64,000 bases of DNA from Erysipelotrichaceae bacterium (GCA_021770925.1 JAETPY010000001.1:17145-81144); one strand, 5' to 3'; shown: positions 17,291-26,480, counted from the stretch's first letter. Notes: generated from the letters alone by a model not told the origin. A program made the numbers and translations.

Positions 17291-17446
17291 GGTTAGAGAG
17301 TAAATAAATTTCCACATCATAGATAAGGGAACCTGATCTAAATCACGGTGTTGAAAACCTATCATAGAATAGGGATCCTAAAGTGTATTTAAAGGTGCCC
17401 ACCTGTATAAAACAGGGAAATATCTAAAGCTCTCTACCTTTTTTTA
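17291..17446 (+). ncRNA. ssrS: 6S RNA candidate (SsrS)
   Basis: There is no open frame between ymfH and ynzC, but there is a structured RNA of about 150 bases. A closing stem pairs GGTTAGAGAG (17291-17300, one bulged T) with CTCTCTACC (17430-17438), followed by a seven-T run. A second stem pairs ATTTCC (17308-17313) with GGAAAT (17416-17421). A small hairpin CCTG/CAGG at 17402-17416 follows GGTGCCCA, a stretch I recall from the 3' side of many 6S RNAs. A long unpaired centre fits the bubble that mimics an open promoter and binds RNA polymerase. Family assignment is by eye; another structured RNA is possible. Confidence 0.7.
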
Positions 17447-17459
17447 TATAAGGAGAAAG

Positions 17460-17693
17460 ATGATGAGCAATATAGATCCAAAATTGATTGCAAGAATTAA
17501 TGAGTTAGCTAAAAAGAAAAAAGATGGTATAATTACTCCCGCTGAATTGAAAGAACAGAAAAAGTTGAGAGAAGAATATTTGAAAGCATTTAGAAATGGT
17601 TTTAAACAACAATTGATGGGAATTAAAGTAGTTGATGCTAAAGGAAATGATATAACTCCACAGAAATTAAAGGATGAAAAATTAAAAAATTAA
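17460..17693 (+). CDS. ynzC: DUF896 family protein YnzC
   Basis: A 77-residue cytosolic helical protein, highly like B. subtilis YnzC: KLIARINELAKKKKDGIITP, then EYLKAFRNGFKQQLMGIKVV and GNDITPQKLK. Function is unknown; the family was implicated in SOS-linked loci. Two adjacent ATGs (17460 and 17463) are possible; AGGAG at 17451 gives better spacing to the second. It precedes tkt here and in B. subtilis. Confidence 0.9.
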   Translation: MMSNIDPKLIARINELAKKKKDGIITPAELKEQKKLREEYLKAFRNGFKQQLMGIKVVDAKGNDITPQKLKDEKLKN

Positions 17694-17781
17694 AGATATT
17701 TGCAGAAACTTATTCAAATTTAGGCTTTTTTGTGTATAATAAGAATAAGTTTTTTATGTGCAAAAGGAGAATTAGAAATAA

Positions 17782-19758
17782 ATGGAAACGTCAAGTTTAT
17801 CAATTGCAGCTATTCGTGCTCTAGGTATTGATACTATCAATAAAGCTAATTCTGGACATCCTGGAATGGTTTTAGGTTCAGCACCAGCTGTCTATACATT
17901 ATTTACTAAAGAAATGAATTTTTATCATAAACAGTCAAAGTGGTTTAATCGTGATCGATTTGTTTTAGCCTCTGGTCATGCTTCAGCATTATTATATGCT
18001 GTATTACATCTATCTGGATATCAGATTTCAATGGATGATTTAAAAAACTTTAGACAATGGGGTTCAATAACACCAGGACATCCTGAATGTAATCTTACGG
18101 ATGGTGTAGATGCTTCATCTGGACCACTTGGACAGGGAATTCCGATGGCAGCAGGAATGGCTTTAGCTGAAAAATTTTTAGCTGCTAAATACAATCGTGA
18201 GAATTACGATATTGTTGATCACTATACATTTGCATTATGTGGTGATGGTGATATGCAAGAAGGGGTGACTTATGAAGCTGCATCACTTGCAGGACATTTG
18301 TCACTAGGAAAATTAATTGTTTTATATGATGCTAATCAGGTTACTCTTGATGGTCCTTTGTCAATGTCATTTAGTGAAGATGTAAAAAAACGATATGAAG
18401 CAATTGGATGGCAGGTAATCAATGTCAAAGATGGTAACGATATTAATGAGATTCAAAAAGCGATTCGTAAAGGTAAAAAGGAACTGTATAAACCTACTTT
18501 AATTATTGTTAATACAGTTATTGGATATGGTTCAAATAATCAGGGAACAAATAAAGTTCACGGAAGTCCATTAGGCAGAGAAGATGGAAGAAACGCAAAA
18601 TTGTCTTATGGATTTGACCATGAGGAATTTTATGTACCTGAAGAAGTTTATGAGGATTTTGCTAATAGTTGTGTTAAACGTGGTAAAAATCGTTATAATA
18701 AATGGAATCGTTTATTTAAAGATTATGAAAAAGCTTTTCCAGAATTAGCTCATGAACTAAATAAGGCAATCGAGGGAAAATATTCTTTAGATATTGATGA
18801 AATTACTAAAAAGTATATAGCTGGATTTAGTGATGCAACAAGGAATACTTCATTAGAATTGATTCAGGAGACCGCAAGACAAAATCCTACATTTATGTCT
18901 GGAACTGCTGATTTAGCATGTTCAACTAAAACTGAGATTGCTAATGAAAAAGCTTTTAGCGTTGAAAATTATGATGGACGTAATTTAGTTTTTGGAATTC
19001 GTGAATTTGCGATGGTAGCGATGATGAACGGAATAGCTTTACATACAGGAATTAAAGTCTCTGCTGGTGGTTTTTTAGTTTTCTCTGATTATTTTAAAGC
19101 AGCTTTAAGAATGTCATGTTTAATGGAATTACCAATTATTATTCCTTTATCACATGATTCTATTGCTGTTGGCGAAGATGGACCAACACATCAGCCGGTT
19201 GAACAATTAGCAATGCTTCGATCTTTACCTAATATTCAGGTCTTAAGACCAGCAGATGCAATTGAAACTGCTGCAGCATGGAAGTTAGCAATCGAGTCAA
19301 CTAAAAAACCAACTGCGTTGATTTTAACTAGACAAAATGTAACAACGATGGAAAATACTTCATGTGAAGGTGTTAGTAAAGGAGCTTATATCGTTGGTAA
19401 AGAAGTTGAACGTCTTGATGCAATAATTATTGCTACAGGTAGTGAAGTTAATCTAGCAATGAAAGCTAAAGCAGCTCTATTAAATGAGAATATTGATGTT
19501 CGTGTTATTTCTATGCCATCGATGGAATTATTTGAGGAACAAGAAGAGGCATATAAGGAATCTGTTCTTCCTCGTAATATGAGAGCACGTCTAGTGATTG
19601 AAATGGCTAGTGATTTTGGATGGCATAAATATGCTGGAATTGACGGGAGAGTAATGTCAGTAAGTACATTTGGTTCTAGTGCTCCAGCTAATGTGGTAAT
19701 TGAGAATTATGGTTTTACAGTAGAAAATATTATTAAAAATATTAAAGAAGTTTTATAA
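17782..19758 (+). CDS. tkt: Transketolase
   Basis: A thiamine-diphosphate enzyme of the non-oxidative pentose phosphate pathway, 658 residues. The N-terminal domain has ANSGHPGMVLGSAP and the TPP motif GDGDMQEGVTYEAASLAG, ending in YDANQ. The pyrimidine domain has GIREFAMVAMMNGIALH, and the substrate histidine region is DSIAVGEDGPTHQPVEQL. A C-terminal domain follows (about 530-658). It is a complete, single-chain enzyme. AAAAGGAG lies upstream and a TATAAT at 17735 is a probable -10. It sits between ynzC and the sirA-like gene as in Bacilli. Confidence 0.97.
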   Translation: METSSLSIAAIRALGIDTINKANSGHPGMVLGSAPAVYTLFTKEMNFYHKQSKWFNRDRFVLASGHASALLYAVLHLSGYQISMDDLKNFRQWGSITPGHPECNLTDGVDASSGPLGQGIPMAAGMALAEKFLAAKYNRENYDIVDHYTFALCGDGDMQEGVTYEAASLAGHLSLGKLIVLYDANQVTLDGPLSMSFSEDVKKRYEAIGWQVINVKDGNDINEIQKAIRKGKKELYKPTLIIVNTVIGYGSNNQGTNKVHGSPLGREDGRNAKLSYGFDHEEFYVPEEVYEDFANSCVKRGKNRYNKWNRLFKDYEKAFPELAHELNKAIEGKYSLDIDEITKKYIAGFSDATRNTSLELIQETARQNPTFMSGTADLACSTKTEIANEKAFSVENYDGRNLVFGIREFAMVAMMNGIALHTGIKVSAGGFLVFSDYFKAALRMSCLMELPIIIPLSHDSIAVGEDGPTHQPVEQLAMLRSLPNIQVLRPADAIETAAAWKLAIESTKKPTALILTRQNVTTMENTSCEGVSKGAYIVGKEVERLDAIIIATGSEVNLAMKAKAALLNENIDVRVISMPSMELFEEQEEAYKESVLPRNMRARLVIEMASDFGWHKYAGIDGRVMSVSTFGSSAPANVVIENYGFTVENIIKNIKEVL

Positions 19759-19784
19759 AGTGATGATTTTCATCACTTTTTTCT
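19757..19784 (+). terminator. Terminator after tkt
   Basis: AAAGTGATG pairs with CATCACTTT around a five-base loop, followed by TTTCTTTTT; it overlaps the tkt stop codon. Confidence 0.85.
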
Positions 19785-19846
19785 TTTTAAACATATTTTG
19801 ACAATTTTTATCATTTGATTTTGTTAAGCTTATAGGGGTGATAAAA

Positions 19847-20227
19847 ATGAATACATATAAAATATATAAATTAAATCCAAATGTTATGGATCTGTTTGAA
19901 CAATATCCAGAAATAAAAGAAAAGGTTATTGAGTTAGAACCAAAAAATATTTTTTTTACTAAACAAATGGAATGCCTTTTTGGCAGTAATGAAGGAGTTA
20001 GTGATTTTATCGAGTATAAATTAAATAAACGTTATGACTATTTACGTGATAACAATATCCATGTTATTGATAATCAATTAACAAAAGAAAAAATAACATG
20101 TAAGGTTTTCGATTATTATATAATTATTGAAGCTGCTAAAAAAACCAATATATTCTTAGATATTTTATATCAAATTTCAAAAAGTTATGTTATAATTAAT
20201 GAGCAAGCAAAAAAATTGGAGGTATAA
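19847..20227 (+). CDS. SirA-like protein (putative sporulation inhibitor of replication)
   Basis: A 126-residue protein in exactly the tkt-X-yneF slot that holds sirA (yneE) in B. subtilis, where SirA binds DnaA to block re-initiation at sporulation. Sequence likeness is weak: both open with a short tyrosine-rich beta strand (YKIYKLN here), then a Phe/Tyr-rich helix. The remainder (FDYYIIIEAAKKTNIFLDIL) is not diagnostic. I rest the call on synteny. The ATG at 19847 follows AGGGGTGA; an in-frame GTG inside that ribosome site is rejected. It runs straight into yneF, sharing its ribosome site region. Confidence 0.5.
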   Translation: MNTYKIYKLNPNVMDLFEQYPEIKEKVIELEPKNIFFTKQMECLFGSNEGVSDFIEYKLNKRYDYLRDNNIHVIDNQLTKEKITCKVFDYYIIIEAAKKTNIFLDILYQISKSYVIINEQAKKLEV

Positions 20228-20229
20228 AT

Positions 20230-20433
20230 ATGGTCTTAAATATAATTATAGGGGTAATTATTGGAGCCGTTATCGGTTTCTTTGGAGCTCGTTATATGTT
20301 TAAAAAACAATTACAGAAAAATCCACCAATCAATGAAAAAATGATTCGTGCAATGTATATGGAGATGGGTCGTAAGCCTAGTGAAGTACAAATAAAAAAA
20401 ATCATGTCATCTATCATGGCACAATATAAATAA
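20230..20433 (+). CDS. yneF: UPF0154 membrane protein YneF
   Basis: A 67-residue protein with one N-terminal membrane helix (residues 3-22, glycine-rich) and the family signature KNPPINEKMIRAMYMEMGRK followed by PSEVQIKKIM. Function unknown; conserved across Firmicutes and Mollicutes. GGAGG lies inside the end of the preceding gene, two bases before it. Confidence 0.93.
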   Translation: MVLNIIIGVIIGAVIGFFGARYMFKKQLQKNPPINEKMIRAMYMEMGRKPSEVQIKKIMSSIMAQYK

Positions 20434-20450
20434 GGGGATTCCCTTATTTT
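20432..20450 (+). terminator. Short hairpin between yneF and the phosphatase gene
   Basis: AAGGG, loop GATT, CCCTT, then ATTTTTA. It looks like a small terminator but ends only seven bases before the next ATG, so that start would have almost no leader if the hairpin terminates. Confidence 0.5.
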
Positions 20451-20456
20451 TACTTT

Positions 20457-21077
20457 ATGAGATTATTTATTACACGACATTCAAAAACATTGTGGAATCA
20501 AGAAAAAAGGCTTCAGGGATGGAAGGATTCTCCTTTAACAAATCAGGGAATTAAAGATGCTTTATTATTAAAAGAACGAATTAAAACTCTATCAATTGAT
20601 TATTGTTATAGCAGTCCTATCAATCGTGCAAAACAAACAAGTGAAATTTTATTTGATCAGGTTATTTTAGACGAACGTTTAAAAGAAATGAATTTTGGCA
20701 TTTATGAAGGAAAAAAAATTGAAGAGATATTGAATGATAAACAGTATGATGATTTATGGAATCATCCTGATGACCAGGTTAGATTAACTGATGGGGAATC
20801 ATATCTTGAAGTTCAAACAAGATTGAAAGATTTTATTGATGATATTTATCAAAAACATCCTGATAAAAATGTTTTTATTACAATTCATGGAATGTTATTT
20901 ATTATTTTACATGGTTTAATGCTTAATTATAAAACTAGTGATCTAACCAAAATTAACCAGCATGTTGTCCGTGGATGCTCACTTAGCGAGATTGAATATG
21001 ATGGCAAAAGTTTTACCATCAAATATATTGGAGATGCCGCACATTTAAAAAATGAGGAAACTATAAGCTATAAATAA
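20457..21077 (+). CDS. Histidine phosphatase family protein (phosphoglycerate mutase-like)
   Basis: A 206-residue single-domain enzyme. The catalytic loop reads TRHSKT (family usual RHGET/RHGQT), giving the phospho-accepting His7 and an Arg before it. LQGWKDSPLTNQG, SSPINRAKQTSEI and the second histidine in FITIHGMLF complete the active site. Substrate is unknown; such proteins range from broad phosphatases to sugar-phosphate enzymes. No Shine-Dalgarno sequence is seen before the ATG, and a hairpin sits directly upstream. Confidence 0.88.
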   Translation: MRLFITRHSKTLWNQEKRLQGWKDSPLTNQGIKDALLLKERIKTLSIDYCYSSPINRAKQTSEILFDQVILDERLKEMNFGIYEGKKIEEILNDKQYDDLWNHPDDQVRLTDGESYLEVQTRLKDFIDDIYQKHPDKNVFITIHGMLFIILHGLMLNYKTSDLTKINQHVVRGCSLSEIEYDGKSFTIKYIGDAAHLKNEETISYK

Positions 21078-21080
21078 AAT

Positions 21081-21112
21081 AAAATCAGTCATATTATGCG
21101 ACTGATTTTATT
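21081..21112. terminator. Bidirectional terminator between the phosphatase and plsY
   Basis: AAAATCAGTC pairs with GACTGATTTT around a short loop. A and T runs flank both sides, so it can stop the + gene and the converging plsY gene, whose stop codon begins at 21113. Confidence 0.85.
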
Positions 21113-21710
21113 ACATCCAGCTTATTTTATTTTCTGTTCCATGCCTGATTCGTTTTAAATTTTCTCGATGACGGTAAACTAACAATGAGATTATTCCAAA
21201 AGTAGTTAATTTTCCAGCTAAAGGCATATTCAAAAATGGAATAGCTGCTAAAACTGATAAAGAAGCTAAAACTGATGAAAGTGATACATATTTACTGATC
21301 TTTAAAACAATAAAGAAAACAACTAATGCAAGGATAGCTCCTAAAGGATTAACAGCAAAAAAATAACCAATTGCAGTTGATACTGCTTTTCCACCTTTGA
21401 AATTTGCAAAAATTGGATAACAGTGTCCTATTACACAAAATAGAGCACATATGTAAGGTAAATCTGTGTTTAATGAAAATAATGAGCATAAATATCTAGC
21501 TAGAAGCATTACTAATAAAGCTTTTGAAGCATCTAAAACAATTACTGCAATCCCAGCTTTTTTTCCTAACACTCTACCAGTATTAGTTCCACCTAAATTA
21601 CCTGACCCATAATTTCGAACATCTGTTTTATAAAAAAGCTTTCCAATTACTAAAGCAAAAGGAATAGACCCATAAAGATATGCTAAAATTATTAAAATTA
21701 TTGAAATCAT
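21111..21710 (-). CDS. plsY: Acyl-phosphate:glycerol-3-phosphate acyltransferase
   Basis: An integral membrane enzyme that transfers the acyl group from acyl-phosphate to glycerol-3-phosphate, the first step of phospholipid synthesis. It has the signature YGSIPFALVIGK, then GSGNLGGTNTGR and the third motif FKGGKAVSTAIG. About five membrane segments, 199 residues. I start at the ATG at 21710 because GAAGGTG just upstream is its ribosome site; the earlier in-frame ATG contains that site. plsY is divergent from parE, as in B. subtilis. Confidence 0.95.
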   Translation of the reverse strand: MISIILIILAYLYGSIPFALVIGKLFYKTDVRNYGSGNLGGTNTGRVLGKKAGIAVIVLDASKALLVMLLARYLCSLFSLNTDLPYICALFCVIGHCYPIFANFKGGKAVSTAIGYFFAVNPLGAILALVVFFIVLKISKYVSLSSVLASLSVLAAIPFLNMPLAGKLTTFGIISLLVYRHRENLKRIRHGTENKISWM

Positions 21711-21837
21711 ATTTATCACCTTCATTTATTATATATTATTAGTTTAAAAAAGCAATCTTTTATTCTTAAAACTTTAGTTAATAGAAGATCATATTAGATG
21801 ATTATTTTTATATAAATTGTTAAAAATACAATAACCT

Positions 21838-21866
21838 TTGAAAAAAACAGATAATTTAGTTATAAT
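21838..21866 (+). promoter_or_regulatory. Sigma-A promoter of parE-parC
   Basis: TTGAAA (21838-21843), 17 bp, TATAAT (21861-21866). It lies 31 bases before the parE ATG, whose ribosome site is AAAGGAGG. Confidence 0.75.
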
Positions 21867-21897
21867 GACAAAAGTGATTAAAGGAGGCAATTGATTA

Positions 21898-23826
21898 ATG
21901 ACAGCTAAAAGTAATTATGATGAATCAAACATTCAAATTCTAGAAGGATTAGAGGCAGTTAGAAAAAGGCCTGGAATGTATATCGGTTCAACTGATGGTC
22001 GAGGATTGCATCATTTGGTTTGGGAAATTGTTGATAATGCTATTGATGAAGCACTTAGCGGATTTGGTGATAATATTCAAGTAACAATTTGTAAAGATAA
22101 TAGTATTGAAGTTAGTGATCATGGTCGTGGGATGCCAACGGGAATGCATGCTTCAGGTAGACCCGCAACAGAAGTGATTTTAACTGTTCTTCATGCTGGC
22201 GGTAAATTTAGTGAGGATGGCGGATATAAAACATCAGGAGGTCTACATGGAGTAGGGGCATCAGTTGTTAATGCTTTATCTTCATGGCTGGAAGTAACGA
22301 TCCATCGTGATGGAAAAATCTGGTATCAAAGATTTGAAAATGGTGGTAGTAAAATCAGTAAATTAAAAGTGGTTGGAAAGACGAATAAAACTGGTACAAC
22401 AATTCATTTTTTGCCTGATCCTAATATTTTTTCTGTTTGTGAATATAATTTTTCTACAATTAGTGAAAGATTAATGGAAAGTGCTTTTTTGTTAAAAGGA
22501 ATTAGAATTGATTTGAAAGATGATCGGACTAATAAAGAAGTGTCTTACCAATATGAAAATGGTTTAACTGCTTTTGTTGAATATTTAAATTATGAAAAAG
22601 AAACATTGAACCCAATTATTAATATTGAAGGTACCAGCAATGAAATTGAAATAGATGTTGCTATGCAGTTTACTTCTGGTTACCAAGAAAATACATTATC
22701 ATTTGTTAATCTAGTTAGAACCGGTGATGGAGGAACTCATGAAACAGGATTTAAATCTGCTTTAACTAGAACTTTTAATGAATATGCTCGAAAATATGGT
22801 TTATTAAAAGAAAAAGATAAAAATTTAGAAGGAAATGATGTTCGTGAGGGGTTGTCTGCCATTATTTCAATAAAAGTACCAGAACATTTTTTACAGTTTG
22901 AGGGTCAAACAAAATCAAAATTAGGAACTCCAGAAGCTCGAAATGTTGTTGACAATATCGTCTATGAAAAACTATCTTTTTATTTAGAAGAAAATAAAGA
23001 GATAGCGGATATACTAACTAAAAAAATGATTAAAGCAGCTCAAGTTCGAGATGCTGCTAGAAAAGCTCGGGAGGCTGCTAGAAAAGGTAAAGGATCTAAG
23101 CAGGAAAAGATATTAAGCGGTAAACTTGCACCTGCTCAATCTAAAGATAAAAAACGTAAAGAGCTGTATTTAGTCGAAGGAGATTCAGCGGGTGGAAGCG
23201 CTAAACAAGGGCGTGATAGAAAATATCAGGCTATTTTACCACTTAGAGGTAAAGTAGTTAATACTGAAAAAGCGGCAATGAGTGATATTTTAAAAAATGA
23301 AGAAATTGCTACTATTATCAACACCATTGGAGCTGGTGTTGGAGCAGATTTTAATGAAAAAGATAGTAATTATAATAAAGTTATTATTATGACTGATGCT
23401 GACACTGATGGAGCTCATATTCAAATTCTTTTATTAACTTTTTTCTATCGCTACATGCGAGATTTAATTACAGCAGGAAAAGTATACATTGCTTTGCCGC
23501 CATTATATAAAATATCAAAGAAAAATGGGAAAAAAGAAGAAGCTATTTATGCTTGGGAGGATGATGAGTTGGAGGAAGCAAAGAAAAAGATTGGTCGTGG
23601 ATATACTGTTCAGCGCTACAAAGGTCTAGGAGAAATGAATGCCGGCCAGCTGTGGGAAACAACAATGAATCCAGAAACGAGGACTTTAATTCAGGTGTCA
23701 ATTGATGATGCTGCAATTGTAGAACGTCGGGTCTCTGTCTTAATGGGGGATAAAGTAGAGCCACGTCGAGAATGGATTGAGCAAAATGTTCAATTTACAT
23801 TAGAAGATAATTTTGCAATTGATTAA
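21898..23826 (+). CDS. parE: DNA topoisomerase IV subunit B
   Basis: The 642-residue GHKL ATPase subunit. ATP site: EIVDNAIDEALSG and GGLHGVGASVVNALSSW. The TOPRIM domain has EGDSAGGSAKQGRDRKYQA and DADTDGAHIQ. QRYKGLGEMNAGQLWETTM near the C terminus binds the A subunit. It unlinks daughter chromosomes after replication. I choose ParE over GyrB because plsY is adjacent and parC follows 13 bases later, the conserved Firmicute arrangement. Confidence 0.95.
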   Translation: MTAKSNYDESNIQILEGLEAVRKRPGMYIGSTDGRGLHHLVWEIVDNAIDEALSGFGDNIQVTICKDNSIEVSDHGRGMPTGMHASGRPATEVILTVLHAGGKFSEDGGYKTSGGLHGVGASVVNALSSWLEVTIHRDGKIWYQRFENGGSKISKLKVVGKTNKTGTTIHFLPDPNIFSVCEYNFSTISERLMESAFLLKGIRIDLKDDRTNKEVSYQYENGLTAFVEYLNYEKETLNPIINIEGTSNEIEIDVAMQFTSGYQENTLSFVNLVRTGDGGTHETGFKSALTRTFNEYARKYGLLKEKDKNLEGNDVREGLSAIISIKVPEHFLQFEGQTKSKLGTPEARNVVDNIVYEKLSFYLEENKEIADILTKKMIKAAQVRDAARKAREAARKGKGSKQEKILSGKLAPAQSKDKKRKELYLVEGDSAGGSAKQGRDRKYQAILPLRGKVVNTEKAAMSDILKNEEIATIINTIGAGVGADFNEKDSNYNKVIIMTDADTDGAHIQILLLTFFYRYMRDLITAGKVYIALPPLYKISKKNGKKEEAIYAWEDDELEEAKKKIGRGYTVQRYKGLGEMNAGQLWETTMNPETRTLIQVSIDDAAIVERRVSVLMGDKVEPRREWIEQNVQFTLEDNFAID

Positions 23827-23839
23827 GGAGAAATGAAGC

Positions 23840-26455
23840 GTGGATAAAAAAATAGTTATGTCATTAGAAACCATCATGGGTGATCGCTTTGGAAAATATT
23901 CTAAATATATTATTCAGGATCGTGCTTTACCTGATGTTCGCGATGGTTTAAAACCAGTACAGCGAAGAATTTTATATTCAATGTATAAAGAAGGAAATTT
24001 ATATACAAAACCATATCGTAAATCAGCAAAAACAGTCGGTAATGTAATTGGTAATTATCATCCTCATGGCGATACTTCAGTTTATGATGCTATGGTGCGT
24101 TTATCACAAGAATGGAAAATGCGAATTCCTTTAGTTGATATGCAGGGAAACAATGGTTCAGTTGATAATGATCCTGCTGCTGCAATGCGTTATACAGAAG
24201 CAAGGCTTTCAGCAATTGCTGTTGAATTATTAAAAGACTTAGATAAAGATACAGTGCTGATGTCATTAAATTTTGATGATACTGAATATGAACCAACAGT
24301 TTTACCAGCTGCTTATCCTAATTTATTAGTAAATGGAGCTACCGGAATCTCTGCTGGTTATGCAACTGATATTCCTCCTCATAATTTAGAAGAGGTTATT
24401 GATGCTACGATTTATCGAATTAAACATGCTAACTGTTCGTTAGAAAAAATTATGGAATATGTAAAAGGACCAGATTTTCCGACAGGAGCAATTGTTGAAG
24501 GGAAACAAGGAATTTTAAATGCTTTTAAGACAGGACGTGGGAAGGTGATCGTTCGTAGTAAAACAGAAATTTTGGAAGAAAAAACAATGAATAAGATCGT
24601 GGTAACTGAAATTCCTTATGAAGTAAACAAAGCAGAGTTAGTAAGAAAAATAGATGAAATCCGTTTTAATCGCAATGTGGATGGAATAATTGAAGTTCGT
24701 GATGAATCTGATCGAGATGGTTTGAGAATTGTAATTGACTTAAAAAAAGATATTTCAGTAAAAAATACATTGAATTATTTATATAAAAATACTGATTTAC
24801 AAAAAAATTATAATTATAATATGGTGGCAATTAAAGATAAGCGGCCAGTACTAATGGGAATTATGGATATATTAGATGGTTATATTGATCATCAAATTGA
24901 TGTAGTTACTAGAAGTTCAATTTATGATTTAAATAAAGCTAAAGATCGAAAACATATTGTTAGCGGTTTAATTAAAGCTATTTCTATTTTAGATGATGTT
25001 GTAAAGACGATTAGGCAATCTAAAGATAAAAGTGATGCTAAAAATAATTTGATTACTAAATTTGGTTTTAGTGAAAAACAAGCTGAAGCAATTGTGATGT
25101 TACAATTATATCGTTTGACTAATACTGATATTGTAACATTAGAAAATGAAAATGATGAATTAGATAAAAAAATCACTTATTTAAACAATATTTTAAATAG
25201 TGATGATGTTTTAAGAAAAGTAATTATTGATCAATTAAAAACAATTAAGAAGAAATACCCAATGCCTAGGTTATCTAAAATTCGTGATGAGATTCAAGAA
25301 ATCAAGATAGATGAAAAAGCAATGATTTTATCCGAAGATGTTAATATTTCGATTACAAGAGACGGTTATATTAAACGAATCAGTAACCGTTCAATCAAAG
25401 CCAGTGGGTCAATACCATTTGGTAAAAAAGAAAATGATTATTTAGTATCAATGTATCAGGCAAATACTTTAGATCATTTATTATTATTTACCGATGCTGG
25501 TAATTATTTATTTATTCCTGTTCATAAAATTGAAGAATTTAAATGGAAAGATGCAGGGAAACATGTTAGTTATTTAGTTAAAGTTAATTCGAGTGAAAAA
25601 ATCATTGGCAGTATTTTAGTAAAAGATTTTAATTTACCTTTCTATGTAATGATGGCAACTAAGAACGGCCAAATAAAACGTACTTTATTAAAAGATTTTG
25701 AAGTAACCCGTTTTTCAAAACCATTAAAATGTATGGGGCTTAAAAATGACGATAAGGTCATCGGGGTTAAATTAACAGATAATAATCAGGGCGTTGTTTT
25801 AACAACTAGAGCTGGTTATGGAGCAATGTATTCAGAACAGGAAATATCGGTTGTTGGAATCAAGGCATCAGGAATCAAAGCTGTTAATCTTAAAAATGAT
25901 CAATTAATAAGTTTGAATATTTTTGATCCAATGACTAGCTGTTCATTAATGGTAATTAGTGAAGATGGCGGGATAAAACGTATTAAGATCAGTGATATTC
26001 CTCCATGTAATCGAGCTACTAAAGGGACACCGTTATATAAAAATCCTAAAAGTAAAGTTATTTATGTAAAAAAAGCTGTTGTTGTTGATAATTTTCAGCA
26101 GATAGTTTTAACTTTGAATGACCAAACAACCTTTAAATTTAAAGCAACTGATTATAATAACGCTTCACTTGAACAAAAACCTGCACCATTTACAAAAATT
26201 AAAACTGGTCAATCCATTGATGATGTGTATATAGATACCCCAATTTCAACTAGTAATTACTGTAATCAAAATTCAAAAAATATTATTCCTGATGTTTTTA
26301 AACAGCCTAAAGAACATACTTTATTAGATGAAATTGAAGAACCATTAATAGAAAACAAAACAGTAAAAAAGAAAAAATCTCTAGTAAAAAAATCTAAACC
26401 TGTTAAATATGAAAAAATAAGTTTAGAAGATATACTAAATGAAGATGAATTTTAA
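23840..26455 (+). CDS. parC: DNA topoisomerase IV subunit A
   Basis: The 871-residue DNA cleavage subunit. The winged-helix domain has RALPDVRDGLKPVQRRIL, with catalytic Tyr118 in AAMRYTEARLS. The quinolone region reads HPHGDTSVYDAMV, with Thr79 where sensitive staphylococci and pneumococci have Ser. A beta-propeller C-terminal domain of six GyrA-like repeats follows (from about residue 490), then a Lys-rich acidic-ended tail (KKKKSLVKKSKPVKYEK). It is longer than the B. subtilis protein (about 806). It starts with GTG at 23840, nine bases after AAGGAG. Confidence 0.95.
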   Translation: MDKKIVMSLETIMGDRFGKYSKYIIQDRALPDVRDGLKPVQRRILYSMYKEGNLYTKPYRKSAKTVGNVIGNYHPHGDTSVYDAMVRLSQEWKMRIPLVDMQGNNGSVDNDPAAAMRYTEARLSAIAVELLKDLDKDTVLMSLNFDDTEYEPTVLPAAYPNLLVNGATGISAGYATDIPPHNLEEVIDATIYRIKHANCSLEKIMEYVKGPDFPTGAIVEGKQGILNAFKTGRGKVIVRSKTEILEEKTMNKIVVTEIPYEVNKAELVRKIDEIRFNRNVDGIIEVRDESDRDGLRIVIDLKKDISVKNTLNYLYKNTDLQKNYNYNMVAIKDKRPVLMGIMDILDGYIDHQIDVVTRSSIYDLNKAKDRKHIVSGLIKAISILDDVVKTIRQSKDKSDAKNNLITKFGFSEKQAEAIVMLQLYRLTNTDIVTLENENDELDKKITYLNNILNSDDVLRKVIIDQLKTIKKKYPMPRLSKIRDEIQEIKIDEKAMILSEDVNISITRDGYIKRISNRSIKASGSIPFGKKENDYLVSMYQANTLDHLLLFTDAGNYLFIPVHKIEEFKWKDAGKHVSYLVKVNSSEKIIGSILVKDFNLPFYVMMATKNGQIKRTLLKDFEVTRFSKPLKCMGLKNDDKVIGVKLTDNNQGVVLTTRAGYGAMYSEQEISVVGIKASGIKAVNLKNDQLISLNIFDPMTSCSLMVISEDGGIKRIKISDIPPCNRATKGTPLYKNPKSKVIYVKKAVVVDNFQQIVLTLNDQTTFKFKATDYNNASLEQKPAPFTKIKTGQSIDDVYIDTPISTSNYCNQNSKNIIPDVFKQPKEHTLLDEIEEPLIENKTVKKKKSLVKKSKPVKYEKISLEDILNEDEF

Positions 26456-26480
26456 ACCGTAAAAATTATTTTACGGTTTT
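26454..26480. terminator. Bidirectional terminator between parC and sigK
   Basis: AAACCGTAAAA pairs with TTTTACGGTTT, with T run on the right and A run on the left. It contains the sigK stop codon on the other strand. Confidence 0.9.

Noticed and set aside
17225-17460. T-box or metabolite riboswitch before ynzC
   Set aside because: No T-box sequence, no anti-terminator alternative; the closing-stem layout and own strong promoter fit a free small RNA better.
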